DNA of 64,000 bases from MWBF01 sp040772005 (lineage in GTDB: Bacteria > Chloroflexota > Anaerolineae > CG2-30-64-16). Location: positions 62,001-126,000 of the forward strand of contig JAXGYZ010000010.1 in the NCBI GenBank assembly GCA_040772005.1, given 5' to 3'. The notes below the pieces were generated by a model. That model searched no databases. It was not told the DNA's origin and worked only from the letters and a program-made list of their open reading frames with translations. This document shows positions 9,463 to 18,475 of this stretch, one piece after another. The translations under genes were made by a program, and so were the position numbers. Each line of letters opens with the position of its first letter. Position 1 is the first letter of the stretch.

Positions 9463-10887
9463 TCACCCCAACTCCCGCCGCGCGGCGGCCACGATCCTGT
9501 CCACCTCGCGCCGCGTGTCCACATCCAGCGGGACCGGCTCATGCTCGCGCAGCAGCTTGTCCTTCCGCGCGATGCAGCGGTCGAGCAGCGTCTCCGCGCC
9601 TGCCTCGACCCACGGCGACCAGAACTGGCGGTCGAGCAGCCGCGGGAACCACAGCTCCTTACGGAAGTGCCGGACGGTGTGCTCCTCAGCCAGGAACGTG
9701 CTGTCCCGCCCCACCGACCGGATGACATCGAGCCCCAGGGTCTCGTCGTCCACCTCGAAACCGCGCAACACCCGCTCGACGTAGCCGATTAGCTCGTGCT
9801 GCATGACCAGCATGGCGAGCGACGCGCCCTGGTCCGCGCCGCAGATGCCCAGGTGACCGAAGATGTCCGCGCCGGCCAGCGCGCCGCACATCAGCGAGAC
9901 GCCCGCCTCCATCCCGGCCTGCGCATCGGGAATCTTGCTGTCGGTCAGCCCCACGTTGACATAAACCGGCAGCCCGTAGTGCTTGCCCATCTGCGCCATC
10001 GCGACCGCCATCAATGACTGCTCGGGCCCGCCGAAGATGATCTGGCTGGTGCGCATATCGAACGCATGGGGGATGCCGCCGTAGCAGACGGCCAGTCCCG
10101 GCTTGACGAGCTGGGTAACGCAGATGCCGGCGAGAATCTCCGCGTTCTCCTGCGCCAGCGTGCCGGCCAGCGTGCCGGGCGCGGTCGCGCCGACCTGCGC
10201 CATCGGCCCGATGGGGACGGGCAGCGAGAGGCGCGCGGTCTCGAACAGCACCTCGATGCCTTCATAGGGGAACTTGAGCGGGCTGATGGGCTCCAGGAAG
10301 GGGTAGGCGAGAGGATAGGCCGCGGCGTCTGCCTCGCTGCCCACGACCGCCGCAAAGAGCTCGAGCACGTACCGGGTGGTCGCGCGGTTGTGGAAGAAGA
10401 AGTGGAGGGGCTTGGTCGTGTGGCTGAGCAGCGCAGCCGCGACCTCCACAACGCGGTAACCGGTGGGTATCTCGTGCGGCTCAGCCATCGCGCCGGCGAT
10501 GTTGATGTGCGGCAGTCCGTCGGCCAGCCGCGCCGCGGTTGCCACATCCTCCAGGCTGGCATAGCGCCGCTCCGTGCCGTTGTCGGCCAGCCAGAGCGCC
10601 TGCCCGCCGGTGGAGTTGTAGTTGCGCGTGCCCTGGCCGAAGCGGGCCACGCGCAACCGGTCGCGGCCATAGATGGTGAACGTCTTGCCGCAGCTCGCCA
10701 GGGCCTCGTGGACGAGCCGCTCGGGGATCAGCACGACCTCGTGCGTCTCATCCACCTCCGCGCCCGCCGCGCGGAATCGCCGCCGCATCTCGGCGTGGGG
10801 AATGCGCACGCCGACCGTGCGCAGGATCTCCAGCGACGCATCGTGGATTTTACGGATCTGCTGTGGATTGAGAGCTTGGAGGATCAT
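9463..10887 (-). CDS. MttB-superfamily (trimethylamine methyltransferase-like) protein, copy 2
   Basis: A 474-residue member of the MttB superfamily. Known members transfer a methyl group from quaternary or tertiary amines to a corrinoid protein. The whole length fits the family: LNPQQIRKIHDASLEILRTVG at the N-terminus, GRDRLRVARFGQGT, NYNSTGGQALWLAD, the barrel core with PIGPMAQVGATAPGTLAG, and GICGADQGASLAML toward the end. There is no in-frame TAG, so it is a non-pyrrolysine member, like the glycine-betaine enzyme MtgB, and its substrate cannot be assumed to be trimethylamine. It is the last gene of the ROK cluster, 48 bases after a diverged paralogue. No corrinoid-protein gene is nearby. 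The ATG at 10887 has only a weak ribosome site. Confidence 0.88.
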   Translation of the reverse strand: MILQALNPQQIRKIHDASLEILRTVGVRIPHAEMRRRFRAAGAEVDETHEVVLIPERLVHEALASCGKTFTIYGRDRLRVARFGQGTRNYNSTGGQALWLADNGTERRYASLEDVATAARLADGLPHINIAGAMAEPHEIPTGYRVVEVAAALLSHTTKPLHFFFHNRATTRYVLELFAAVVGSEADAAAYPLAYPFLEPISPLKFPYEGIEVLFETARLSLPVPIGPMAQVGATAPGTLAGTLAQENAEILAGICVTQLVKPGLAVCYGGIPHAFDMRTSQIIFGGPEQSLMAVAMAQMGKHYGLPVYVNVGLTDSKIPDAQAGMEAGVSLMCGALAGADIFGHLGICGADQGASLAMLVMQHELIGYVERVLRGFEVDDETLGLDVIRSVGRDSTFLAEEHTVRHFRKELWFPRLLDRQFWSPWVEAGAETLLDRCIARKDKLLREHEPVPLDVDTRREVDRIVAAARRELG

Positions 10888-10894
10888 AATAAGC

Positions 10895-10920
10895 TTTGCG
10901 TCCTTGGCGTCTTTGCGTGA
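10895..10920. repeat. Low-complexity intergenic word (GCGTCCTTGGCGTCTTTGCG type)
   Basis: A quasi-tandem run built on TTTGCGTC/CTTGGCGTC fills the 48-base gap between the two MttB-like genes. It belongs to a class of short near-tandem words that recurs between genes elsewhere in the window. Confidence 0.45.
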
Positions 10921-10935
10921 GCTGCATTGAGATTG

Positions 10936-12369
10936 TCACTCGACCGCGCGCTCGGCGGCCGCGTAGATGCGCTCGATCTCGCGGCGCCGGTCTGCTTCGA
11001 GCTCGAATTCGTGATAGGCGATGCGCCGCCGCGCCTCGTCGCGTAGCCGGTCGGAGAGCTCGGGGCGGCCTGTGCTCATCCAGCGGCCGATGGCCCCGCG
11101 CTCGAACCGGCGGGGATACCAGGTCTGGGTCCGGTAATGGTCCAGTGTGCTGTCCAGCCCGACGAAGCTGCGCGCGACGCCGGCCCGGATCTCCGCCAGC
11201 CAATCGTCTACCACCTCTTCGCCCAGCCACGGCCCCTGGATCGCAGCCTGCAACCAATCCCTGATTTCGATATCGACCAGCAGTTGTTCCGCGCTGAAGA
11301 TTTCGTCCAGGCTCAGGGTCCCTGCCGCGCCGAAGTGCCGCTGGCCGAGGGATGCGCCCCAGGCCATGATCGCAGCCTTGTCCGCGGCGGCCTGGCTGTC
11401 CGGCGTCTTCGACATTACATGCGTGTTGCCCGGTCCCCGGCCCGCGGGCCAGCCGTAGAAGCGGTTGAAATCGGCGCAGAGCATCTGGTAGCGCAGATTC
11501 TCCGGCGAGCCGAAGACCTGGCTGCCGGCGCGCAGGTCGAAGGGGAAGATGTCGACGTGGAACGTGACCGGCTTGCCGGTGAGCAGGCGCAGCGTGACCA
11601 GCCCGCCCATCAGCTCTGCGGCCGCGAGCGCCAGCGCGCCGAACGGGTGGAGCGGCGCGTTTGCGCCGGTGGACGGCATGCTGCTGACCGAGATGTGCGC
11701 CAGCCGGTCGAGACAGGCGAGCACGACATCGAGCGATTCGCCGCCGAGCCGCAGCGGCGACGGCAGGTAGACCGGCAGGCCGTCGATGGGGCTGCCCATC
11801 ACTTCGGCCATGTCGAACAGGTGGTTGACCGTGGCTGCGGATGTGGGGTCGACGGGCGATGCGCCCTGCCGCGAGTTAAGCGCCGCGATGCGATACTGCG
11901 CCAGCGGGTGCAGGTCCGGGTGCACGTCGATGGGGATGCCCGGCGGGACGCCGTATACCCGGTCATCCGTGAGGGTGTCCACCAGCTTCGTCATCTCGAT
12001 GAGGCGGTCGGTCGTGTACGGCACGACCTCGCCGGTCTTGAGGTCCTGCACCCACAGCGAGTACGAGCTGATGCTCAGGCTGAGCTGTCCGTCATCGGCC
12101 GGCTCGGGCGCGCGCGGCCGAGCCGCGATGTGCCGGCGCATCTCGTCCACGTAAGACTCGACGACGGGCGCGTCGAAGAAGACGCGCTCGCCGTTCACCC
12201 GGAAGCCCGCGGCCACCAGGCGTTCGCGCGCCAGGTCATGGTGGATCTGCATCCCAATGTCGGCCAGGATGGACAGCGCCAGCTCGTGGATGCGCGCGGA
12301 CTCGTCCGCCGAGATGAGCGGCTCGCGCCGGGTCCGGATGGGCGGGAGGGTGGGGGGTAGTTGGGTCAC
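10936..12369 (-). CDS. MttB-superfamily (trimethylamine methyltransferase-like) protein, copy 1
   Basis: A 477-residue MttB-superfamily protein, clearly diverged from the neighbouring copy. Family traits are the N-terminal helix pair (ESARIHELALSILADIGMQIHHD), a middle barrel with LPVYLPSPLRLGGESLDVVL, PSTGANAPLHPFGALALAAAE, and a His/Arg-rich C-terminus. No in-frame TAG is present. The frame reaches a GTG at 12399, but the GTG at 12369 is preceded by CGGAG at a proper distance, while the extra ten codons fall in an intergenic repeat; I prefer 12369. It is read after the GH4 gene in the cluster controlled from 19.8 kb. A methyl transfer to a corrinoid is the family expectation; substrate and partner are unknown. 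Confidence 0.85.
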   Translation of the reverse strand: MTQLPPTLPPIRTRREPLISADESARIHELALSILADIGMQIHHDLARERLVAAGFRVNGERVFFDAPVVESYVDEMRRHIAARPRAPEPADDGQLSLSISSYSLWVQDLKTGEVVPYTTDRLIEMTKLVDTLTDDRVYGVPPGIPIDVHPDLHPLAQYRIAALNSRQGASPVDPTSAATVNHLFDMAEVMGSPIDGLPVYLPSPLRLGGESLDVVLACLDRLAHISVSSMPSTGANAPLHPFGALALAAAELMGGLVTLRLLTGKPVTFHVDIFPFDLRAGSQVFGSPENLRYQMLCADFNRFYGWPAGRGPGNTHVMSKTPDSQAAADKAAIMAWGASLGQRHFGAAGTLSLDEIFSAEQLLVDIEIRDWLQAAIQGPWLGEEVVDDWLAEIRAGVARSFVGLDSTLDHYRTQTWYPRRFERGAIGRWMSTGRPELSDRLRDEARRRIAYHEFELEADRRREIERIYAAAERAVE

Positions 12370-12383
12370 GGTACTCCGTTCCA

Positions 12384-12496
12384 GCCACAGAGCGGACACG
12401 GCAAACAGGGGCTTACTCGTTACTCATTACTCATTATCGAAATCAGTAACGAGTAACGAGTAAAGAGTAACGAGTAAGCTCTGTGTCCTCTGTGGC
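12384..12496. repeat. Long intergenic inverted repeat of heptamer words
   Basis: An outer inverted repeat (GCCACAGAG at 12384-12392, CTCTGTGGC at 12488-12496) encloses arms made of 7-base units. CTTACTCGTTACTC (12412-12425) pairs perfectly with GAGTAACGAGTAAG (12465-12478). Inside, ACTCGTT/ACTCATT and GAGTAAC units repeat in tandem. The transcript would form one long hairpin between the GH4 and MttB-like genes. Its arms are tandem words, unlike classical REP elements. Confidence 0.65.
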
Positions 12497-12510
12497 AAAC
12501 CTCTGTCCTT

Positions 12511-13815
12511 CTATGCGAACTGCGGGAGCAGCTCGGCCTGCGCGACGAGCATCTCGTCCAGAATTTTCTGGGCCGCGCGCGGGTTCGGCACGTTCGGGTC
12601 GACCATCAGCGCTTCGAGCGCGGTCTGCCGGTTGCCGGTGGCTGCAGCGTCGACGACCAGGTCCATGATGTAGAGCTGCAGCTCCATCACCGCGGCAATC
12701 GCGGGCGGGAGCGGCCCCATCTGCAGGCCGTATATGCGGTCCGCGCCGATGATGGCCGGGATTTCGACGATGCCGCCCGGCTTAAGGTTGCTGACGAACC
12801 CGTCGTTCGGCAGGTTCAGCGACAGCACGTATGCATTGTTGTTGGTCAACAGGCCGGACACGATGTCCGCGGTCTGCCACTTGAGCCCGCCTTCGATGAG
12901 CAGGTCGTGCATCTCCGCCGGGTCGAGCGGCCCGCTGCCCGCCGCGAGGCGCTCGTATTTCTCGTCGCGCTGCCGGTCGGCGTCCGCCCCGCGGAAGATC
13001 CAGTCGGTGTAGCCCGGCTTGTGGAACATCGCGCCCCAGCCCAGGTATTCGCCCACGTGGGTGTCGCCCGGCCCCGGCCAGTAGCCGAACCGGCGCAGGC
13101 ACTCCTGCGAGAGCGGCTCCCAGTCCGGGTCAAGCGTGTCGACGCAGCGGCGGACTTCGGGATAGAGGTCCTCGCCAGTCTTGGCATCGCGCACGTCCAT
13201 CACCCAGTGGCAGTGGTTGATGCCGGAGACCTTGATGTCGATGTCCTTCTGCTGGCAGCCCAGGAACTTGCGGGCGAGGGTGTTCTGCGTGATGTATGCG
13301 CCCAGGCACACGCCCACGTTCTTCACGTTGGTATACTTGCTGACGGCCAGACACAGCCGGCTCTCCGGGTTGCTGTAGTTCACCAGCCATGCGTCAGGGC
13401 ACAGCTTCTCGATGTCGTGCGCGATCGCCAGGATAGGCGGCACCTGGCGCATGGTGTGGAACATGCCGCCGGGCCCGCCGTTCTCGCCGTACAGGTCGCC
13501 GCAGCCGTGCTTGCGCGGGATCTCGATGTCGAGCTGCCACATCTCGTAGTGCTTGCGCTCGATCGCGGTGATGACGATGTCGGAGCCGGGCAGCGCCTCG
13601 GTGCGCTCCGTGGTCGCGGTGACCTCGAAATCTGCGCCGTAGGACTGGTTCAACCGGTCCACGAGACGCGTCATCCGGCGGATTTTCTCCGGCGCGATGT
13701 CGACGAGCGCGAGCTTGGCCCCGCGCAGCTCAGGGCGCTCCATCAGGTCGCGCACAGTCATCAGGCCGAATGCGTGGCTGCCGACGCCGATCATGGTGAT
13801 TTTGGGGGACTTCAT
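12511..13815 (-). CDS. Glycoside hydrolase family 4 (NAD/Mn-dependent alpha-glycosidase or related)
   Basis: A 434-residue GH4 enzyme. The family cleaves glycosides by an oxidation-elimination route using NAD+ and a divalent metal. The N-terminal Rossmann motif is ITMIGVGSHAFG (6-17), and an acidic residue for the nucleotide lies in LALVDIAPEK. NYSNPES near residue 150 is the signature loop. The metal ligands are probably the Cys in NVGVCLGAY (about 170) and the His in GINHCHW (about 200). No signal peptide, so cytoplasmic, acting on sugar brought in by the adjacent importer. Length is normal for the LplD/MelA group. The ATG at 13815 has AGGAG upstream. Whether the substrate is an alpha-glucoside, galactoside or uronide cannot be decided here. 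Confidence 0.88.
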   Translation of the reverse strand: MKSPKITMIGVGSHAFGLMTVRDLMERPELRGAKLALVDIAPEKIRRMTRLVDRLNQSYGADFEVTATTERTEALPGSDIVITAIERKHYEMWQLDIEIPRKHGCGDLYGENGGPGGMFHTMRQVPPILAIAHDIEKLCPDAWLVNYSNPESRLCLAVSKYTNVKNVGVCLGAYITQNTLARKFLGCQQKDIDIKVSGINHCHWVMDVRDAKTGEDLYPEVRRCVDTLDPDWEPLSQECLRRFGYWPGPGDTHVGEYLGWGAMFHKPGYTDWIFRGADADRQRDEKYERLAAGSGPLDPAEMHDLLIEGGLKWQTADIVSGLLTNNNAYVLSLNLPNDGFVSNLKPGGIVEIPAIIGADRIYGLQMGPLPPAIAAVMELQLYIMDLVVDAAATGNRQTALEALMVDPNVPNPRAAQKILDEMLVAQAELLPQFA

Positions 13816-13846
13816 GTGAGTTTCTGCTCCTGTGTTGTGTTTGACT

Positions 13847-13953
13847 GATTACAGATTGAAGATTGAAGATTTCTCTTTTTCTTGCAGGTTTCTTTCCTTG
13901 GCGACGTCACCCTGCAATCGGCTGCCCCAATCTGTAATCTTCAATCTTCAATC
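13847..13953. repeat. Intergenic inverted repeat of GATTGAA words
   Basis: GATTACAGATT (13847-13857) pairs perfectly with AATCTGTAATC (13929-13939). Tandem GATTGAA units on the left and TTCAATC units on the right extend the pairing in several registers. The element fills the gap between the MalG-type permease and the GH4 gene. Confidence 0.6.
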
Positions 13954-13956
13954 GTC

Positions 13957-14871
13957 TCATCCCTTCACGCCCGTAATCACGATGCCCTGGATATAGTACC
14001 GCTGGGCGATGAAGAAGAGGAAGATGGGCGGTAGCATGGCGATCATGGAGACGACCATCAACTCGGACCAGAGCACGCGGTATGCGCCGCGCAGGTATGA
14101 CAGCGCAATCGCGAGCGGGTACGACTCCAGCTTGTTGAGGTAGATGAGCGGCCCCATGAAGTCGTTCCAGGTCCAGCTGAACGCGAAGATGGCCGTGATG
14201 CCGATGGCCGGCTTGGCAAGCGGCAGGATGATGCGGAAGAAGATCCCCACGATGCCGCAGCCGTCGATGCGCGCCGCGTCGTCCAGCTCGCGCGGGATGG
14301 TCGTGTAGAACTGGCGCAGCAGGAAGACGAAGTATGCCCACCCGAAGAACGCGGGAACGATGAGCGGCTTGTAGGTGTTAACCCAGCCGAGCTTCGAGAA
14401 CAAAATGAACAGCGGGATCATTGTCACCTGGCTCGGCAGCATCATGGTCGCCAGTACGATCATGAAGAGCACCCGGCTGAACGGGAAGCGGAGCCGCGCG
14501 AAGGCGTACGCCACGGTCATGTTCGAAAGAATCGTGCCGATGGTGACCATTGCGCTGTAGAAGAAGGTGTTCCAGATGAAGATGTAGAACGGCACGGGAT
14601 AGATGGTGACGGCCCGCACGTAGTTCTCCCACACGAACGGGTTGGGGATCCAGATGGGCGGAAAGACCTTGACCTGGTTCGGCGCCTTGAGCGACGTGGA
14701 GACCATCCAGGCCAGCGGGATCATCACGACGATGGCACCCAGGATCAGGAGCGCGTGAATGCCCAGGTGCTGAACCTGTTCCGTCCGCCGCTTGCTGCCG
14801 GTAATGGCGCCTGTCAGCCGGCCCCAAAGGCTGCGGTCTGCATCGGTCGGTGTGGTGGCTTGGGTGGTCAT
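13957..14871 (-). CDS. ABC sugar importer permease, MalG/UgpE type
   Basis: The second permease subunit of the importer, 304 residues with about six membrane segments (HALLILGAIVVMIPLAWMVS first). Typical features are PPIWIPNPFVWENY after the first segment, FARLRFPFSR, TMMLPSQVTMIPLFILF and the EAA loop IPRELDDAARIDGCG...ILPLAKPAI that docks on the ATPase. It ends YIQGIVITGVKG, as most of this family do. It overlaps the upstream permease by four bases (ATGA), so the two are translationally coupled and made in equal amounts. No ATPase gene accompanies them. Confidence 0.93.
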   Translation of the reverse strand: MTTQATTPTDADRSLWGRLTGAITGSKRRTEQVQHLGIHALLILGAIVVMIPLAWMVSTSLKAPNQVKVFPPIWIPNPFVWENYVRAVTIYPVPFYIFIWNTFFYSAMVTIGTILSNMTVAYAFARLRFPFSRVLFMIVLATMMLPSQVTMIPLFILFSKLGWVNTYKPLIVPAFFGWAYFVFLLRQFYTTIPRELDDAARIDGCGIVGIFFRIILPLAKPAIGITAIFAFSWTWNDFMGPLIYLNKLESYPLAIALSYLRGAYRVLWSELMVVSMIAMLPPIFLFFIAQRYYIQGIVITGVKG

Positions 14872-15869
14872 TTGCGCCTCCCGCCGATCTCGGTTTCGTA
14901 GTAGACCCAGGCGGCCGATGAGCGGAAGATAATGAGGGTCATCAGCAGGATGATGATGAAGTAGATCCAGGCCAGCGCGCTGCCGAGGCCCATCCGATAC
15001 TGCCGGAACGCCAGGTTATAGAGGTAAAGAACGTACATCAGGGTCGAGTTGGCCGGTCCGCCGCCGGTCATCACGTAGACGCTGGTGAAGGCCTGGAACG
15101 CGCCGATGATGTTCGTGACCAGGACGAAGAAGAGCGTCGGGCTGACCATCGGCAGGGTGATATGGCGGAAGCGGCCCGCCGGGCTGGTGCCGTCGATGGT
15201 CGCGGCCTCGTAAAGTTCCGTGGGGATGCCCTGCAGGCCGGCCAGGAAGATGAGCATGTTGCCGCCCGCGCCCCAGAGGCTCATCAACACGAGCGAAGGC
15301 TTGGCGAGCTGCGGGTCGGTCAGCCAGCGCAGCTTGTCGATGCCGAACCAGGACAGGAACCAGTTGAGCAGGCCGAACTCTGGGTTGAACAGCCAGAGCC
15401 AAAGCAGCGACACCGCAATCGCGGGGATGACCGACGGCAGGTAGTAGATGATCCGGTAGAAGCCGACGCCCCGGATCTTCTGGTTGAGCAGCATTGCGAG
15501 GAAGAACCCTGCGGCCATCGTCAGCGGAATGCTCAATAGGACATAGTAGGTCGTATTGTAGAGCGAGGTCCAGAAGAGCGAGCGCGTCGTGTCGGTGGAG
15601 AACAACGTCGCGTAGTTGCGCAGCCCGACGAACTTCGACGTGAGCATGTCGCTGTCGAAGAAGCTCAGGCCGAGCGACCACAGCATCGGACCCAGCAGGA
15701 ACGCGACGAAGCCGATCACCCAGGGGGAGATGAGGATGTACGCGATGATGGCCTCGCGCTTGCGTTCGTTGAGCGGCGGCAGACGCAGCCGCCCGGCCCA
15801 TCCTGTTTGGGCCTGGCCGGGCTCGACTTGCTTGCGCCCCGCGTCCCCCTTGACGTGGCTGATCGTCAT
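14868..15869 (-). CDS. ABC sugar importer permease, MalF/UgpA type
   Basis: The first permease subunit, 333 residues. A cytoplasmic N-terminal stretch (KQVEPGQAQTGWAGRL, LNERKREAIIAYILISPWV) leads into six membrane segments. VGFYRIIYYLPSVIPAIAVS and the EAA loop IPTELYEAATIDGTS...ITLPMVSPTL mark the family. The frame is open to 15902, but the ATG at 15869 overlaps the upstream URO-D stop as ATGA and has GGAGGG about 9 bases before it, so it is the likely start. It is coupled on both sides and sits mid-operon. Confidence 0.92.
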   Translation of the reverse strand: MTISHVKGDAGRKQVEPGQAQTGWAGRLRLPPLNERKREAIIAYILISPWVIGFVAFLLGPMLWSLGLSFFDSDMLTSKFVGLRNYATLFSTDTTRSLFWTSLYNTTYYVLLSIPLTMAAGFFLAMLLNQKIRGVGFYRIIYYLPSVIPAIAVSLLWLWLFNPEFGLLNWFLSWFGIDKLRWLTDPQLAKPSLVLMSLWGAGGNMLIFLAGLQGIPTELYEAATIDGTSPAGRFRHITLPMVSPTLFFVLVTNIIGAFQAFTSVYVMTGGGPANSTLMYVLYLYNLAFRQYRMGLGSALAWIYFIIILLMTLIIFRSSAAWVYYETEIGGRRK

Positions 15870-16999
15870 GATGACCCTCCATCCGGTCCCCGGGATCGAC
15901 ACGCGACCCCATATTGGGCCGCGTGCCCGTACAGGGCGGTGATGTTCTCCACCGGGCAGTCCGGCAGGATGTTATTGGCCGGCAGGATGAACAGCGGACA
16001 GCGATCCGCCAGGGTGTCGATGATGCGTTCGACGTCGCACTTCACATCGGCCACTGTGCCGAACGGCAGCGTGGTCGTGACCGACGGCCCGGCCCACAGG
16101 ATCGGCGACCGGCCCGCGCGCGTGCGCAAGCGACCGAGCGCGGCGATGTCCACGCCGTATTCCTCCTGGAAGCCCTGGAAGCCGTCCACGCCGCAGGCCA
16201 ACAGGTGTGGGATGATCGGCCGGAAGTCGCCGTCGCTGTGCCAGACCGTGCGGATGCCGGCCTCGACCAGGGGCTCGAGGGAGTAGCGCACGTGCGGGAA
16301 GTAGACCTCATCGAGCAGCCTGGGCGAGGCGATGGGTCCACCCCCGCCGCAGATGTCCGTGCCGATGAGCGTCACCGGCACCAGGTCCAGCTCGCGGTAC
16401 ACCTGCACGGCCATCTCGGCCTTGCGCCGCGTGACGGCCGCCAGGCTGGCGAAGAAGCGGTCCGCTTCCTCCCGATACAGGTGCATGAACAGCAAGTAGT
16501 TCTCGTAGCCGAACTCGGGATACCACTCGAAGCGCGGGTGGACGACCTCCCAGAGGGTCGGCAGATAGATCAGCTCGCCCATCTGCACCTGCATCGACAG
16601 GACATGCTCGCGGAACTCCACGCGCCAGCCTTCGGCATCGAACTCGGCGGCAGCCTCCGCGGCGGCCGGCTGCGCCTGCGCATACGCCAGAACGTGCTCG
16701 ATCGTGGGATAGCGTGCCTTGTACGCCTCGAACGCCTCGTGCGTCAGCCCGCCGCGATAGTCGCCCGGCTCGCGCGGGACGTGCAGCGCGATCATCGCGT
16801 CCACGCCGAGTCGCCGGTGGGCTTCGATGGCCCAGCGTGCAGGGTCGCGCCAGTATTCGTCGGGCGTACACCCTGCGAGCGCCTGGTGCTGCGCGTCGCC
16901 CAACACCCAGCCGCCCAGGAGGGGCGGCCGGTCGGCCCGGCCATCCTGCAGGGTCGCCAGCAGGCGCTCGCGGTGGGTCAGTGGGGTCATGGCGCTCAT
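15866..16999 (-). CDS. URO-D superfamily protein in a sugar-importer operon
   Basis: About 377 residues, with the uroporphyrinogen-decarboxylase fold. The superfamily includes heme-pathway decarboxylases and methyltransferases such as MtaA/MtbA that move methyl groups between corrinoids and thiols. Seen here are the N-terminal LTHRERLLATLQDGRADRPP and TVWHSDGDFRPIIPHLLACG, where the methyltransferase HxC zinc motif would be. The middle Cys is replaced by Asp, so zinc binding is uncertain. FILPANNILPDCPVENI follows near the end. It is not a heme-biosynthesis gene by context, since it lies between the binding protein and permeases. Start is uncertain: GTG at 17032 falls inside a hairpin; ATGs at 16999 and 16990 are alternatives without a clear ribosome site. 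Coupling of methyl transfer to sugar use is inference. Confidence 0.8.
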   Translation of the reverse strand: MSAMTPLTHRERLLATLQDGRADRPPLLGGWVLGDAQHQALAGCTPDEYWRDPARWAIEAHRRLGVDAMIALHVPREPGDYRGGLTHEAFEAYKARYPTIEHVLAYAQAQPAAAEAAAEFDAEGWRVEFREHVLSMQVQMGELIYLPTLWEVVHPRFEWYPEFGYENYLLFMHLYREEADRFFASLAAVTRRKAEMAVQVYRELDLVPVTLIGTDICGGGGPIASPRLLDEVYFPHVRYSLEPLVEAGIRTVWHSDGDFRPIIPHLLACGVDGFQGFQEEYGVDIAALGRLRTRAGRSPILWAGPSVTTTLPFGTVADVKCDVERIIDTLADRCPLFILPANNILPDCPVENITALYGHAAQYGVACRSRGPDGGSS

Positions 17000-17005
17000 G
17001 CAAGT

Positions 17006-17039
17006 GTTTGTAGTGGGCGCTGAAGCGCCCACTACAAAC
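17006..17039. repeat. Perfect 16-bp hairpin after the binding-protein gene
   Basis: GTTTGTAGTGGGCGCT (17006-17021) is exactly complementary to 17024-17039, leaving GA between the arms (a TGAA loop if the last pair opens). It begins 11 bases after the binding-protein stop and has no T tract. It occupies the same operon position as the hairpins at 657-709 and 59632-59684. Confidence 0.7.
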
Positions 17040-17049
17040 CATGGCCGGC

Positions 17050-18414
17050 TCAGGCGATGCCTGCCGACTCGTAGTACTCGGTGATCCGGTCCGCGGCCAG
17101 GTTGACGCCTTCTTCGATTCCCAGGTCACCGGTGACCCAGACCTGCTCCCAGATGGGGGTCCAGATTTCCGCGATCTTCTGCTGATCCTTGAACTCGGGC
17201 ACGAGCCGGGCCACTTCCATGACCCGGGAGAAGGCCGAGACGTCGTAGCCTTCCTTCGCACCCATGGACTGGGTGTCCCACACCGAGGTCAGGCTGCGGC
17301 GGGCAGGCTGGAGGCCCAGGATGCCGGTGCACATCTCGGTGGAGGCCCAGTTGCCGGTCAGGAACTTGACCAGTTGCACAGACTCGGGTACATGCTTGGT
17401 GCCCTTGTAGATGGAATAGCCGTTGGTGAAGGTCAGGCCCGACTTGGTGCCGTCCGGCCCGTTGACCAGGTCGGTGAAGCCCCAGTTGAAGTTATTCTCT
17501 GCGATGTAGTTCGTCACCATCCAGCTATGCGACTCCATGAATGCCACCTTGCCGGTGGTCAGGACATTGTGCCAGCCGAAGTCGGCGATCTCGCCCGGCC
17601 GCGGGGCTACCGGGTCCTCGCCGTAGACCATATCCCAGTTGAACTTGAGGCCCTCCAGCGCAGGCGGCTCGCGGAAGAGCGGCTTGGTGCCGAACAGGTC
17701 GGCATCCATCCACTCACCGTGGTTCATCCAGACGTAGTGGGCGAGGTAGTCGTGGCCGATGTAGGTGCCCCATTGCGTGATTTTGCCGTCGGCGGCGCGC
17801 TTGGTGCACTTGCGGCAGGCATCGAGGTACTCGTCCCAGGTCCACGTGCCATCGGGCACGGCGACGCCGGCCTCGTCGAGGATGTCTTTGTTGTAGCCCA
17901 GGCAGACCGTGGAGATGTACTTGGGGATGCCGTACAGCTTGCCATCGAGCACCTGCCCCGCGATGTTGCCGGGGAAGAAGTCGGCCATGTAATCCTTGTC
18001 GAAGTACTCGTCGAGTTGAAGCAGTTGGTCTTTCTCCATCAGCCCGCCGCTCCACCAGATGAAGAAGGCATCCGGCGCTTCGCCTGCAACGGCCATCGTG
18101 AAGAGCTTATCGACGTAGTCTGCGCCCTCGGCATCTTCGTACGTGACCTTGATGCCGGGGTTCTCCTCCTCGAACTTCGGGATGATGTGGTCGGTCCAGA
18201 ACTTCAGGCCTTCCGGGCCAACCCAACTGCCCTCAGCCAGGCGGAGCGTCACCGTTTCAGCGGCGGCCGGGGCAGCAGCCGGTTGTTCGGCGGCCCCTTC
18301 CGCAGGGGCCGGAGCAGAGGGAGCGGGCGCAGGCTGGCAGGCTGCCAGGAGTGCGCCACTTGCCGTTGCGGCGGAGAGCCGCAGGAAGTCTCGTCGGCTG
18401 ATGTGCCGTGCCAT
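17050..18414 (-). CDS. ABC sugar-binding lipoprotein with Tat signal, family 1
   Basis: A 454-residue solute-binding lipoprotein. The N-terminus combines a twin-arginine motif (SRRDFLRL, 6-13) with a lipobox (LLAAC, Cys 26). It would therefore be exported folded through Tat and then lipidated, unlike the Sec-type binding proteins elsewhere in the window. A short Ala/Pro tether leads to the fold at VTLRLAEGSWVGPEGLKFW. EAPDAFFIWWSGGLM, FPGNIAGQVLDGKLYGIPKY and GWHNVLTTGKVAFMESHSWM are typical of family 1. A GAAAGGAG site precedes the ATG at 18414. It is the first structural gene after the ROK regulator. Ligand unknown; the GH4 gene suggests a small glycoside. Confidence 0.92.
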   Translation of the reverse strand: MARHISRRDFLRLSAATASGALLAACQPAPAPSAPAPAEGAAEQPAAAPAAAETVTLRLAEGSWVGPEGLKFWTDHIIPKFEEENPGIKVTYEDAEGADYVDKLFTMAVAGEAPDAFFIWWSGGLMEKDQLLQLDEYFDKDYMADFFPGNIAGQVLDGKLYGIPKYISTVCLGYNKDILDEAGVAVPDGTWTWDEYLDACRKCTKRAADGKITQWGTYIGHDYLAHYVWMNHGEWMDADLFGTKPLFREPPALEGLKFNWDMVYGEDPVAPRPGEIADFGWHNVLTTGKVAFMESHSWMVTNYIAENNFNWGFTDLVNGPDGTKSGLTFTNGYSIYKGTKHVPESVQLVKFLTGNWASTEMCTGILGLQPARRSLTSVWDTQSMGAKEGYDVSAFSRVMEVARLVPEFKDQQKIAEIWTPIWEQVWVTGDLGIEEGVNLAADRITEYYESAGIA

Positions 18415-18475
18415 GGGGGTTCTCCTTTCAGGGTCTTCGCTGTCCTTGAAGTAGGATGATAGATGGTTGACCGGT

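Noticed and set aside
9378..9728. 117-residue N-terminal extension of the RCC1/LRR frame
   Set aside because: It overlaps the MttB-like gene, is Arg/Ser-rich shadow sequence, and the signal peptide starts at 9377.
9463..12399. Pyrrolysine (amber read-through) in the MttB-like proteins
   Set aside because: Both frames are full length without an in-frame TAG, so they are non-pyrrolysine members.
12412..12478. CRISPR-like array
   Set aside because: The units are 7-base words in tandem and inverted form with no spacers of 25-40 bases and no cas genes.
15866..17032. Heme-biosynthesis HemE
   Set aside because: Coupled to sugar permeases, diverged at the active-site region and without other heme genes; it is a superfamily relative.
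17041..18459. 472-codon plus-strand frame opposite the Tat-type binding protein
   Set aside because: Antisense shadow; the minus strand has a Tat signal, lipobox and family motifs.
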